NCBI GenBank assembly: GCA_023442525.1
Contig: JAEZZA010000031.1
Span: forward strand, 372,001-436,000
Length of the DNA: 64,000 nt
From: Bacteroidota bacterium
GTDB lineage: Bacteria > Bacteroidota > Bacteroidia > Bacteroidales > UBA10428
Direction: 5' to 3'
Below, piece after piece: positions 8,506-15,915 of this stretch. The first letter of the stretch is position 1. The number at the start of each line of letters is the position of its first letter. The notes beneath the pieces are model-generated. The model searched no databases, had not been told where the DNA came from, and worked only from the letters and a program-made list of their open reading frames with translations. Made by a program: the position numbers and the translations under genes.

Positions 8506-9516
8506 ATGAATTTATTCAAACCTTTGGATCATGACCATCAAGCGGAACAAGTTATTCAAAAGAATCTCGTTGCCAGTGAACACGTAAAATGCCTGATAAT
8601 AGGCTCCGGTCCTGCCGGATACACTGCAGCCATATACGCGGCACGTGCCAATTTAAAACCCTTACTGTTTAAGGGACTGCAACCGGGCGGCCAGTTAACC
8701 ACCACCACAGATGTAGAAAACTTTCCGGGCTATCCGAAAGGTATAACCGGACCCAAATTAATGGACGACCTGGAAGAGCAGGCAACACGTTTTGGAGCGG
8801 ATGTCCGGTGGGGAATCGCCACCGCTGTAGATTTCAGCAAGGTACCTCATAAGGTGGTTATTGACAATAATTTATTGATTGAGGCTGATTCGGTAATTAT
8901 TGCAACAGGCGCTACGGCAAAATACCTGGGACTTGAGTCGGAAGAAAAGTTCAAAGGCTCGGGAGTTTCAGCTTGTGCCACATGCGATGGCTTTTTTTAC
9001 AGGGGGAAGGATGTTGCCGTGGTTGGTGGCGGCGATACAGCATGTGAAGAGGCCTTATACCTTGCCGGTATGTGCAATAAAGTATATCTGATAGTTCGCA
9101 AGAATTTCCTGAGGGCTTCAAAAATAATGCAGCAACGGTTAATGAATACATCCAACATTGAAATCCTGTTTGAAAGAAATACCAAAGAACTCCGTGGCGA
9201 TCAGGTTGTGGAGGAAGCTGTGCTTATTAAACGGCAGGGCCTGGCAGATGAAACCGAAGAGATTATTAAAATCGACGGATTCTTCCTGGCAATCGGTCAC
9301 GTTCCGAATTCCGAAATTTTCAGACCTTTCCTTGAAACAGATGAAACAGGATATATAAAAACCATACCCGGAACACCGAAGACTTACGTACCCGGAGTAT
9401 TTGCATGCGGAGATGTTCAGGATAAGGTATACAGACAGGCCGTTACAGCCGCAGGTACGGGATGTATGGCTGCCATTGAGGCAGAAAGGTATTTGAGCCA
9501 TTTGGCAACAACATAA
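8506..9516 (+). CDS. trxB: Thioredoxin-disulfide reductase
   Basis: A 336-residue FAD/NADPH enzyme that reduces thioredoxin. GSGPAGYTAA (33-42) binds FAD, GGQLTTTTDVENFPG follows, CATC (157-160) is the redox-active pair, and VVGGGDTACEEA is the NADPH site. GVFACGDV near the C-terminus is the second FAD motif. About 24 residues precede the usual family start. The AT-rich leader holds TATATTTA at 8460-8467, close to the Bacteroidota promoter form. It is a single gene, followed by a repeat-rich gap. Confidence 0.95.
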   Translation: MNLFKPLDHDHQAEQVIQKNLVASEHVKCLIIGSGPAGYTAAIYAARANLKPLLFKGLQPGGQLTTTTDVENFPGYPKGITGPKLMDDLEEQATRFGADVRWGIATAVDFSKVPHKVVIDNNLLIEADSVIIATGATAKYLGLESEEKFKGSGVSACATCDGFFYRGKDVAVVGGGDTACEEALYLAGMCNKVYLIVRKNFLRASKIMQQRLMNTSNIEILFERNTKELRGDQVVEEAVLIKRQGLADETEEIIKIDGFFLAIGHVPNSEIFRPFLETDETGYIKTIPGTPKTYVPGVFACGDVQDKVYRQAVTAAGTGCMAAIEAERYLSHLATT

Positions 9517-9520
9517 AATG

Positions 9521-9627
9521 GATTTACGATTTATGATTATTTACGATTTACCATTTGAGTATGGGATTAGCGATCGGGATTTCAGAATTGTCAATCGTAA
9601 ATCTAAAAACGTAAATCGTAAATCATA
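9521..9627. repeat. Intergenic short repeats with inverted copies
   Basis: The trxB-trpB gap contains copies of ATTTACGATT on the left (9522-9531, 9539-9548) and of the reverse form AATCGTAAAT on the right (9593-9602 and within 9609-9626). Together they could pair into an imperfect hairpin about 105 bases long. No coding frame is apparent. It could act as a transcript end for trxB or be a small expanded repeat. Confidence 0.6.
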
Positions 9628-9654
9628 TTTATAAGGCGTTACTGTAAATTTATG

Positions 9655-9662
9655 TATATTTG
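9655..9662 (+). promoter_or_regulatory. Candidate Bacteroidota -7 box before trpB2
   Basis: TATATTTG matches the TAnnTTTG consensus used by the primary sigma factor of Bacteroidota. It lies 67 bases before the chosen ATG, beyond the repeat region. The -33 element is not clear. Confidence 0.45.
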
Positions 9663-9729
9663 AATTAATTAATTTAGCGTCTTGGCTAATCATAAACCTC
9701 TAATTCAAAACTTCAAACATTAATTGTAC

Positions 9730-11103
9730 ATGTCCCGAATTAAAAAAGTTTATCTCGACCCTTCAGAAATGCCCAAACAGTGGTATAACCTGGCTCCGGA
9801 TCTTCCCACGCCAATGTTACCCCCTCTCGGGCCCGACGGAAAACCGGTATCACCTGATATGCTGGCTCCCGTGTTTCCGATGAACCTGATTGAACAGGAA
9901 GTCAGTACCCGGAGATGGATAGATATCCCTGAAGAAGTATTGAATCTGCTTTCAATATACAGGCCTACTCCGCTGGTCAGAGCTTATGAACTCGAAGAAG
10001 CATTAAAGACCCCTGCCCGCATATATTATAAGAACGAGAGCGTATCGCCAGCCGGAAGTCATAAACTTAACACGGCCATTGCACAGGCCTGGTACAACAA
10101 GCAATTTGGTATTCGCAAGCTTACAACTGAAACGGGTGCCGGCCAGTGGGGAAGTGCACTTTCACAGGCTTGTGCCCTGATCGGACTAGAGTGCCGGGTG
10201 TTTATGGTAAGGATCAGCTTTGATCAGAAACCTTTCCGTAAGCTCCTCATGAACACTTATGGGGCAGAATGTATTGCAAGTCCCAGCACTCTTACCAATG
10301 CCGGACGTGCCATACTCGAAAAAACACCCGATACCCCGGGAAGTCTTGGAATTGCGATAAGTGAAGCCATTGAGGCCGCCGTAACCGATACAACCGGGCA
10401 GACCCGTTACAGCCTGGGAAGCGTACTGAACCATGTTATGCTTCATCAGACCATAATCGGACTTGAAGTAAAAAAACAGATGGCAAAATTCGGGGAGAAA
10501 CATCCTGATATTGTAATTGCCTGTGCCGGAGGCGGAAGTAATTTTGCCGGAATATCATTTCCTTTTATTTATGATAAAATCCATGGAACTCCCATTGATA
10601 TAATCCCGGTTGAACCCAGTTCATGTCCTTCGTTGACGAGGGGACCGTTTCTGTACGATCATGGCGATACCGCGAAAATGACTCCCCTGCTCCCCATGCA
10701 TACGCTGGGACACAGTTTCATTCCCGAACCCATACATGCAGGAGGTCTCAGGTATCATGGCATGAGTCCGCTGGTGTCGGCAGCACTCAACGATAAGCTG
10801 ATAAATCCGGTTGCTATCGATCAGATGGAATGTTACGAAGCCGGGATATTATTTGCACGTACCGAAGGTATCGTACCTGCTCCCGAAACAACTCATGCTA
10901 TTGCCGGAGCTATCAGGGAAGCCAATAAGGCAAAGGAAGAAGGAAAAGAAAAAGTAATCCTGTTCAATTTCAGTGGCCACGGATTAATGGATATGGTGGG
11001 TTATGACAAATATCTGACCGGCAAACTCATTAAGCATGAGATGAACGATGAAGAACTGTTCAAATACCTGAAGGAACTGGAGAATTATCCGAAGCCGAAC
11101 TAA
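9730..11103 (+). CDS. trpB: TrpB-like pyridoxal-phosphate enzyme (tryptophan synthase beta, TrpB2 type)
   Basis: A 457-residue PLP enzyme of the long TrpB2 class, which condenses indole with serine. SPAGSHKLNTA (106-116) carries the PLP lysine (Lys112), ETGAGQWGSA follows, and CAGGGSNFAG is the phosphate-binding loop. TrpB2 proteins are longer than TrpB1 (about 400) and often occur without a partner TrpA, as here; no other trp gene is nearby. A TTG six bases upstream is also in frame, but the ATG at 9730 gives the usual MSRIKKVYL start. Confidence 0.93.
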   Translation: MSRIKKVYLDPSEMPKQWYNLAPDLPTPMLPPLGPDGKPVSPDMLAPVFPMNLIEQEVSTRRWIDIPEEVLNLLSIYRPTPLVRAYELEEALKTPARIYYKNESVSPAGSHKLNTAIAQAWYNKQFGIRKLTTETGAGQWGSALSQACALIGLECRVFMVRISFDQKPFRKLLMNTYGAECIASPSTLTNAGRAILEKTPDTPGSLGIAISEAIEAAVTDTTGQTRYSLGSVLNHVMLHQTIIGLEVKKQMAKFGEKHPDIVIACAGGGSNFAGISFPFIYDKIHGTPIDIIPVEPSSCPSLTRGPFLYDHGDTAKMTPLLPMHTLGHSFIPEPIHAGGLRYHGMSPLVSAALNDKLINPVAIDQMECYEAGILFARTEGIVPAPETTHAIAGAIREANKAKEEGKEKVILFNFSGHGLMDMVGYDKYLTGKLIKHEMNDEELFKYLKELENYPKPN

Positions 11104-11127
11104 GGGGAAAATTATGAATCTAAAAGA

Positions 11128-11219
11128 GCCTGTTTAAAATATTTCGGTTTGAAGGACTCTGAATGAGTTTATACCTAACGCCACGCGGTGGCAGGGAATC
11201 CAGAGATATTTAAACAGGC
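11128..11219. repeat. Intergenic inverted repeat with nested hairpin
   Basis: GCCTGTTTAAA at 11128-11138 is matched exactly by TTTAAACAGGC at 11209-11219. Inside lies a smaller stem, GCCAC (11180-11184) with GTGGC (11188-11192). The element fills the gap between two convergent genes. It could be a bidirectional terminator, an RNA structure or a decayed miniature element. Confidence 0.55.
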
Positions 11220-11265
11220 CCATAACGGTTTAAAGTAGGCAGCAATAACTCAGCACTGAATTACA

Positions 11266-11934
11266 TCACAGGGAAAACCCTACGACCACGAACAACTGTT
11301 CTCTTTCAGGGTTGAGGATTACCTGACCGCTTACCGGCAGGGTAAACGTATCGGTTATTTTTATTTCTTTTGAAGTACCCACGGCTATATGACATATTCC
11401 AAAATCACCGTCAGAAGTATGCCATCCGTCACCTGCTCCTATACTGACGTTAAACGATTTAAATGCATAACCGGCCTGAAAATACAGATCGTTTCCGGCT
11501 GACGCAATTCCGGGAGCTTTATTAACTATATAATTTGCACTCAGGCTAAGTCCCCCAACCGTAAATCCCGCGTTTAGTTCAAAGGCATGACTGCCTGCAG
11601 TATCCGAAAATTCAAATAAAGGCAGCGCAGGTGAATAATAGTCGGTTACCCCCAGAGTCAAACCAAAGGGAAAAGAATAAGACAAATAGGGATCAGCTTC
11701 GGTATAACCGGCGGCATCAAAGGAGCCCCATACACCAAGAGTAAATCCTACTGCACTGAACTTAACGTTTGGCTGGATAGCAGGACCGGTACCTAATTTG
11801 GATCCCCTGAAGATGTAATTACTGTAAACATCGGCTCCGGCAGTAAACAGGGGTGCATCTTCCTGTGCTTTCACAGCGCTTATTGCCAAAATGGCTGTTA
11901 AGAAAGACGCCAGACATACATTACGGGTTTTCAT
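11266..11934 (-). CDS. Outer-membrane beta-barrel protein, TorF-like putative porin
   Basis: A 222-residue protein with a signal peptide (about 1-23, ending AVKAQ) and alternating hydrophobic strands rich in Gly, Tyr and Phe. It ends in the aromatic/hydrophobic pattern VVVGFSL usual for an outer-membrane barrel. YSNYIFRGSKLG (37-48) resembles the Y.FRG motif of TorF family putative porins. What it passes or binds is unknown. It is monocistronic, with an AT-rich upstream region of about 230 bases shared divergently with the SIS gene. Confidence 0.72.
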   Translation of the reverse strand: MKTRNVCLASFLTAILAISAVKAQEDAPLFTAGADVYSNYIFRGSKLGTGPAIQPNVKFSAVGFTLGVWGSFDAAGYTEADPYLSYSFPFGLTLGVTDYYSPALPLFEFSDTAGSHAFELNAGFTVGGLSLSANYIVNKAPGIASAGNDLYFQAGYAFKSFNVSIGAGDGWHTSDGDFGICHIAVGTSKEIKITDTFTLPVSGQVILNPEREQLFVVVGFSL

Positions 11935-12142
11935 AGCTATAATATTATATGGTTATGCTTGCAAATATATATTATTTTCCTTTAATACCCCTATTTTATA
12001 TGGGTATATTTATATTATTTTATTCTTTTTTGGTTTTATACCCTATTATTACAGGGGTTTATTTTTTTTATTTAATAATTTAAAATGCAATATCCCATCA
12101 GGACGTTCAGGATGAAACCAGTCGGTTCGGAAAGAATATTTA

Positions 12143-12150
12143 TATATTTG
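12143..12150 (+). promoter_or_regulatory. Candidate -7 box before the SIS isomerase gene
   Basis: TATATTTG matches TAnnTTTG and ends 19 bases before the ATG at 12170, the expected place for a short leader in this phylum. Confidence 0.5.
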
Positions 12151-12169
12151 TGCAGTTATAAATGATAAA

Positions 12170-12778
12170 ATGACCGAAGAGGTAAGATCAATTTTTGAAG
12201 CTGAGGCAAAAGCGGTATTGAACATACCGGTTTCGGCTAATTTTGGCATGGCATGCGATCTGATATATGAATCCGTTCACGTAAATGGAGGGAAGGTAGT
12301 AGCCAGCGGTATGGGTAAGGCAGGACAGATTGCATTGAATATAGCAACCACATTTTCTGCAACAGGTACTCCGGCCGTATTTCTGCACCCTTCCGATGCC
12401 CAGCATGGTGATCTGGGTGTAATTCAGCCTGATGATATACTGCTCCTGGTATCCAATTCGGGTAAGACTCTGGAAATCCTTGAATTATGTGAGCTCTCGA
12501 AGAAGCTTGGATACAACATGAAAACAATTGTAATTACGAGCAATCCCGATAGTCCATTAGGAAATCTGTCCGATGTTACCATATCAACGGGCCATCCCAA
12601 TGAGGTTTGTCCGCTCGGACTTACTCCTACCACATCCACTACGGTAATGACCGTAATCGGAGATGCGCTGGTAGTATTAATGATGAAAAAGATCGGTTTT
12701 ACTGCTGCCGAATATGCCAAACGGCATCATGGGGGTTACCTGGGAGAAAAATCAAGACATGCTGCCGGAAAAATGTAA
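12170..12778 (+). CDS. SIS-domain sugar-phosphate isomerase, KpsF/GutQ type without CBS domains
   Basis: A 202-residue single SIS-domain protein. GMGKAGQIA (46-54), FLHPSDAQHGDLG (70-82) and VSNSGKTLE (93-101) are typical of arabinose-5-phosphate isomerases, which turn ribulose-5-phosphate into arabinose-5-phosphate for Kdo synthesis. Standard KdsD/KpsF proteins are about 320 residues and end in two CBS domains; these are wholly absent, and a terminator follows the stop at once. It therefore looks like a natural short form rather than a broken gene. Kdo supply for lipopolysaccharide is the most likely role, by family inference. Confidence 0.82.
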   Translation: MTEEVRSIFEAEAKAVLNIPVSANFGMACDLIYESVHVNGGKVVASGMGKAGQIALNIATTFSATGTPAVFLHPSDAQHGDLGVIQPDDILLLVSNSGKTLEILELCELSKKLGYNMKTIVITSNPDSPLGNLSDVTISTGHPNEVCPLGLTPTTSTTVMTVIGDALVVLMMKKIGFTAAEYAKRHHGGYLGEKSRHAAGKM

Positions 12779-12789
12779 TTAATGAAATA

Positions 12790-12815
12790 AAAAAGCCCCA
12801 AACCGGGGCTTTTTT
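12790..12815. terminator. Bidirectional hairpin terminator
   Basis: GCCCC (12795-12799), loop AAACC, GGGGC (12805-12809), with A-runs before and T-runs after. It serves the SIS gene on the plus strand and the palmitoyltransferase gene on the minus strand, whose stop ends lie on either side. Confidence 0.88.
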
Positions 12816-12837
12816 ATTTCATATACTTATTGGAATG

Positions 12838-14085
12838 TTATCCAAGCAATGATGCAATCTTGTCTGATTTAAATTTACCGGCTTTCAGTTTCTCCTGAAT
12901 TTCGGCAAATGCATTAACGGTGTATTCCACATCTTCAAGGGTATGAGCTGCGGTGGGGATAATTCTAAGCATAATGGTATCCTTGGGAACAACGGGATAA
13001 ACAACCATTGAGCAGAATATCTTATAGTTCTCGCGCAGATCAATAACCACGTTGGTGGCTTCAGCAACAGTACCCGAGAGAAAAACAGGAGTAACCGGCG
13101 ATTCGGTATTCCCAAGGTTCAGTCCTTTCGACCTGAAACCGGATTGTAAAGCTTTTACTACTGTCCACAATTTTTCACGTATTTCAGGGCGGGTCTGAAT
13201 CAGTTCAAGACGCTTCAGTGCACCTATAACCATAGGCATCGGAAGTGATTTTGCAAAGGTCTGTGAACGCATATTATAACGCAGGTAGTTGATTACATCT
13301 TCTTTACCGGCTATAAATGCACCGATTCCGGCCATCGATTTTGCAAATGTGCTGAAATAAAGATCGATTTCATCCTGAACACCAAAATGTTCACCTGTTC
13401 CGGCTCCGGTTTTACCCATAGTTCCGAAACCATGAGCGTCATCAACCAACAGCCTGAATTGATATTTCTTTTTGAGATCGGTTATAGCTTTCAGATTTCC
13501 CAAATCGCCTGCCATTCCAAACACGCCTTCGGTGATCACAAGGATACCTCCGCCGGTTTCTGCGGCCATCTTTGTTGCTCTTTCAAGTTCTCTTTCAAAC
13601 TTTTCCATGTTATTATGGGGGAACACAAAACGCTTACCAAGGTGCAGCCGGAGACCGTCGACGATACAGGCATGGGATTCCGAATCGTAAACCACAACAT
13701 CATTTCTTCCCAAAACAGAATCAATAATGGATATCATTCCCTGGTATCCATAGTTCAGAAGGAAGGCATCTTCCTTACCAACAAACTTTGCAAGTTGATT
13801 TTCAAGTTCTTCATGCTTTGATGTCTGCCCCGACATCATACGGGCACCCATCGGAGAGGCCATGCCATATTCTTTTGCACCTTCGGCATCAGCCTGCCTT
13901 ACCTCAGGCATATTGGCCAGTCCGAGATAATTATTAAGACTCCAGTTCAATAGTTCTTTTCCTCTGAAACGCATCCTGGGACCTATTTCTCCTTCAAGTT
14001 TAGGAAACATAAAGTAACCATGAGCAACTTGCTGATACTGTCCCAGAGGACCCCTGCTCTTTTTAATCTTGTCAAATATATCCAC
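12838..14085 (-). CDS. spt: Serine palmitoyltransferase-like alpha-oxoamine synthase
   Basis: A PLP enzyme of the AONS family. WSLNNYLGLAN (48-58), DDAHGFGTMG (215-224) and STFAKSMAGIG, with PLP Lys249, are clear. The opening VDIFDKIKKSRGPLGQY and GYFMFPKLEG match the Bacteroidota enzymes that condense serine with a fatty acyl thioester, the first step of sphingolipid synthesis. The frame is open up to 14223, but the extra 46 codons run across the hairpin terminator of the upstream SusD gene. I therefore take the GTG at 14083-14085, which gives 415 residues and the normal family N-terminus. Glycine C-acetyltransferase is the main alternative. Confidence 0.88.
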   Translation of the reverse strand: MDIFDKIKKSRGPLGQYQQVAHGYFMFPKLEGEIGPRMRFRGKELLNWSLNNYLGLANMPEVRQADAEGAKEYGMASPMGARMMSGQTSKHEELENQLAKFVGKEDAFLLNYGYQGMISIIDSVLGRNDVVVYDSESHACIVDGLRLHLGKRFVFPHNNMEKFERELERATKMAAETGGGILVITEGVFGMAGDLGNLKAITDLKKKYQFRLLVDDAHGFGTMGKTGAGTGEHFGVQDEIDLYFSTFAKSMAGIGAFIAGKEDVINYLRYNMRSQTFAKSLPMPMVIGALKRLELIQTRPEIREKLWTVVKALQSGFRSKGLNLGNTESPVTPVFLSGTVAEATNVVIDLRENYKIFCSMVVYPVVPKDTIMLRIIPTAAHTLEDVEYTVNAFAEIQEKLKAGKFKSDKIASLLG

Positions 14086-14160
14086 GTTAAAAAGATATTT
14101 AGTTAATAAAAGTGAACGAGCAAAAGTAATTTTTTTTTTGGATTGACTATAAATACATTT

Positions 14161-14195
14161 AAACAAAACAGGCGTAGCTTTAAAACTACGCCTGT
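14161..14195 (-). terminator. Hairpin terminator after susD
   Basis: ACAGGCGTAG (14168-14177) pairs perfectly with CTACGCCTGT (14186-14195) across an 8-base loop. On the minus strand the stem is followed by TTTTGTTT. It closes the sigma-FecR-SusC-SusD transcript and separates it from the next gene. Confidence 0.85.
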
Positions 14196-14232
14196 AAAAA
14201 TCACGAGGACTACCCGGCCTCACGATCAGAGT

Positions 14233-15894
14233 TTAATATCCCGGGTTCTGATTCTCGGGACCGATAGCTGAATTTCTAACGATTTCCAGGTAAGGAATCG
14301 GGTAAAGTGTGCGGAACGATTGAAATGCGAATTTCCTGTTGGTACCAGTACCGCTATTCAGAGGATATTCTTTATTGAGAAATTCTTCGGCCAATCCTGT
14401 GCGTACAAGATCATACCAGAAAGAATATTCGGCAAGGAACTCATGCCTGCGTTCATTCATAACTGCAACTTTTTTAATATCTGCCGTGTATGAACTGAAA
14501 TGCGGATCGTTTTTATAAAATGTTTCTGCATCAGGAACATCTACAATTGTTTCGTTGAGAGGTATAGGCTCATTCGGGAATTGAGGCTGCAGAGCGACCT
14601 CCTGGTTACCCCAGGCCCGCTCACGGATCATATCGAGGTAGTCCCATCCGGTATTACCGTCTTCATCCTCTCCTTCGCCAATCGTTTCGAAAAGGCATTC
14701 AGCATAATTTAACAGAACAGCGGCATAGCGCATCCAAACTGCAGATTGGGAATAATAAATCTTATCGGTATAAAGGATTCGTTTCCACCATTTCAAACTC
14801 GAATTATTCGGCATATTCTCGGAGGAAATAACCAAATCCTCAGTCATTTGCTGACCGGTATACGGATTAACCTCACCATGGGTAACAATAGAATATTGCC
14901 TTCGTTTATCCCCAGGCTCAAATGAAGCCACACACTCTTCTGAAATAAACAATGCACCCCAACCGCCGTGTGTGGGAGAAGCAGTCAGACAGCTTGACCA
15001 CAAAAGGGCGTCGGTTTTGTCAGCAGCACCCCATCCCATATCATCAAAATCAGGGAATGCCACTTCAAATATACTTTCACTGCCCCACCAGTGGTTTTCG
15101 GTATGGATGGTACCATAGCAGCGTTCCAGGCTATAGGTTCCGCTTTCGATGATGTCCTTTAACTCTTTCTTTGCCGATTCAAAATCCTTCAGATACATTA
15201 AAACCTGGGCAAGATATGCTTTGGCCATACCCTTGGTAACCCGTCCGTATTCACCATTCCAGGGAGTCCAGTCAAGGTGTTCGGCAGCAAACGTGAAGTC
15301 ATCCTTAACAAATTCCCAGGTTTCTTCAACTGTCTCTGCCCGGGTTTTGTTCGGAGAATTCGAATAGGTTTCGCCTTCGGCCAACATAGGTATCCGGCCA
15401 AAATTCTGGGCCAGGTAATAGTAGAAAAACCCACGGATTGCCCTTGCTTCAGCCATAATTATATTCTTCGTGGTTTCACCATTTTTAAATACCTCAGGAT
15501 CGGTGCCTTTAAGCTTGGCAAGGAACCGGTTTGCGCGGTCGACTCCACGGTAACAGTTCAGCCATCCTATTTCGAACATGTCCTTGTCGGCCCGCCAGTC
15601 GTGACGTGTAAATTCATTATCCCAACCCATAGCCTGACAGTCGAGGGCCGGATAATTTGAAAATGCCATCTGGGGCTTAAAATTCCAGTTTTGCTGTATA
15701 TCTACTCCCTGCTTATCAGGAAGCAACATATCATATACACCGTTCAGTCCTTTTTTTATAGATTCCTCGGATCTGAACAATTCATCAGGCTCAATGATAT
15801 CATAACGGTCTGTTTCAAGATAATCTTTACTGCAACTACTGCACACTATTGATAGTGCCAGGAAGATATAGAAATTTAGTTTTTTCATATTCAA
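14233..15894 (-). CDS. SusD/RagB family nutrient-binding lipoprotein
   Basis: A 553-residue surface lipoprotein that caps its SusC partner and binds the incoming glycan or peptide. The signal sequence ends in IVCSSC, with Cys21 the likely lipidation site. The body has the TPR-rich SusD fold: EARAIRGFFYYYLAQNFG (about 148-165) and the C-terminal ERRHEFLAEYSFWYDLVRTG are family hallmarks. It is downstream of SusC with a 21-base gap, in the usual order, and is followed by a terminator. The ligand cannot be told from sequence; no glycosidase is in the operon. Confidence 0.95.
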   Translation of the reverse strand: MNMKKLNFYIFLALSIVCSSCSKDYLETDRYDIIEPDELFRSEESIKKGLNGVYDMLLPDKQGVDIQQNWNFKPQMAFSNYPALDCQAMGWDNEFTRHDWRADKDMFEIGWLNCYRGVDRANRFLAKLKGTDPEVFKNGETTKNIIMAEARAIRGFFYYYLAQNFGRIPMLAEGETYSNSPNKTRAETVEETWEFVKDDFTFAAEHLDWTPWNGEYGRVTKGMAKAYLAQVLMYLKDFESAKKELKDIIESGTYSLERCYGTIHTENHWWGSESIFEVAFPDFDDMGWGAADKTDALLWSSCLTASPTHGGWGALFISEECVASFEPGDKRRQYSIVTHGEVNPYTGQQMTEDLVISSENMPNNSSLKWWKRILYTDKIYYSQSAVWMRYAAVLLNYAECLFETIGEGEDEDGNTGWDYLDMIRERAWGNQEVALQPQFPNEPIPLNETIVDVPDAETFYKNDPHFSSYTADIKKVAVMNERRHEFLAEYSFWYDLVRTGLAEEFLNKEYPLNSGTGTNRKFAFQSFRTLYPIPYLEIVRNSAIGPENQNPGY

Positions 15895-15915
15895 AATTTT
15901 AATGCATTCAACTTA

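Noticed and set aside
9139..9501. Minus-strand 120-codon frame within trxB
   Set aside because: Antisense shadow of a fully supported enzyme gene; composition follows the complement of trxB codons.
12112..12130. GAAACCAGTCGGT shared between here and about 52551-52563
   Set aside because: A 13-base match between two gaps could be chance; no wider similarity was seen.
14086..14223. N-terminal extension of the serine palmitoyltransferase frame
   Set aside because: It runs through the susD hairpin terminator and has no family similarity; the GTG at 14085 gives the normal start.
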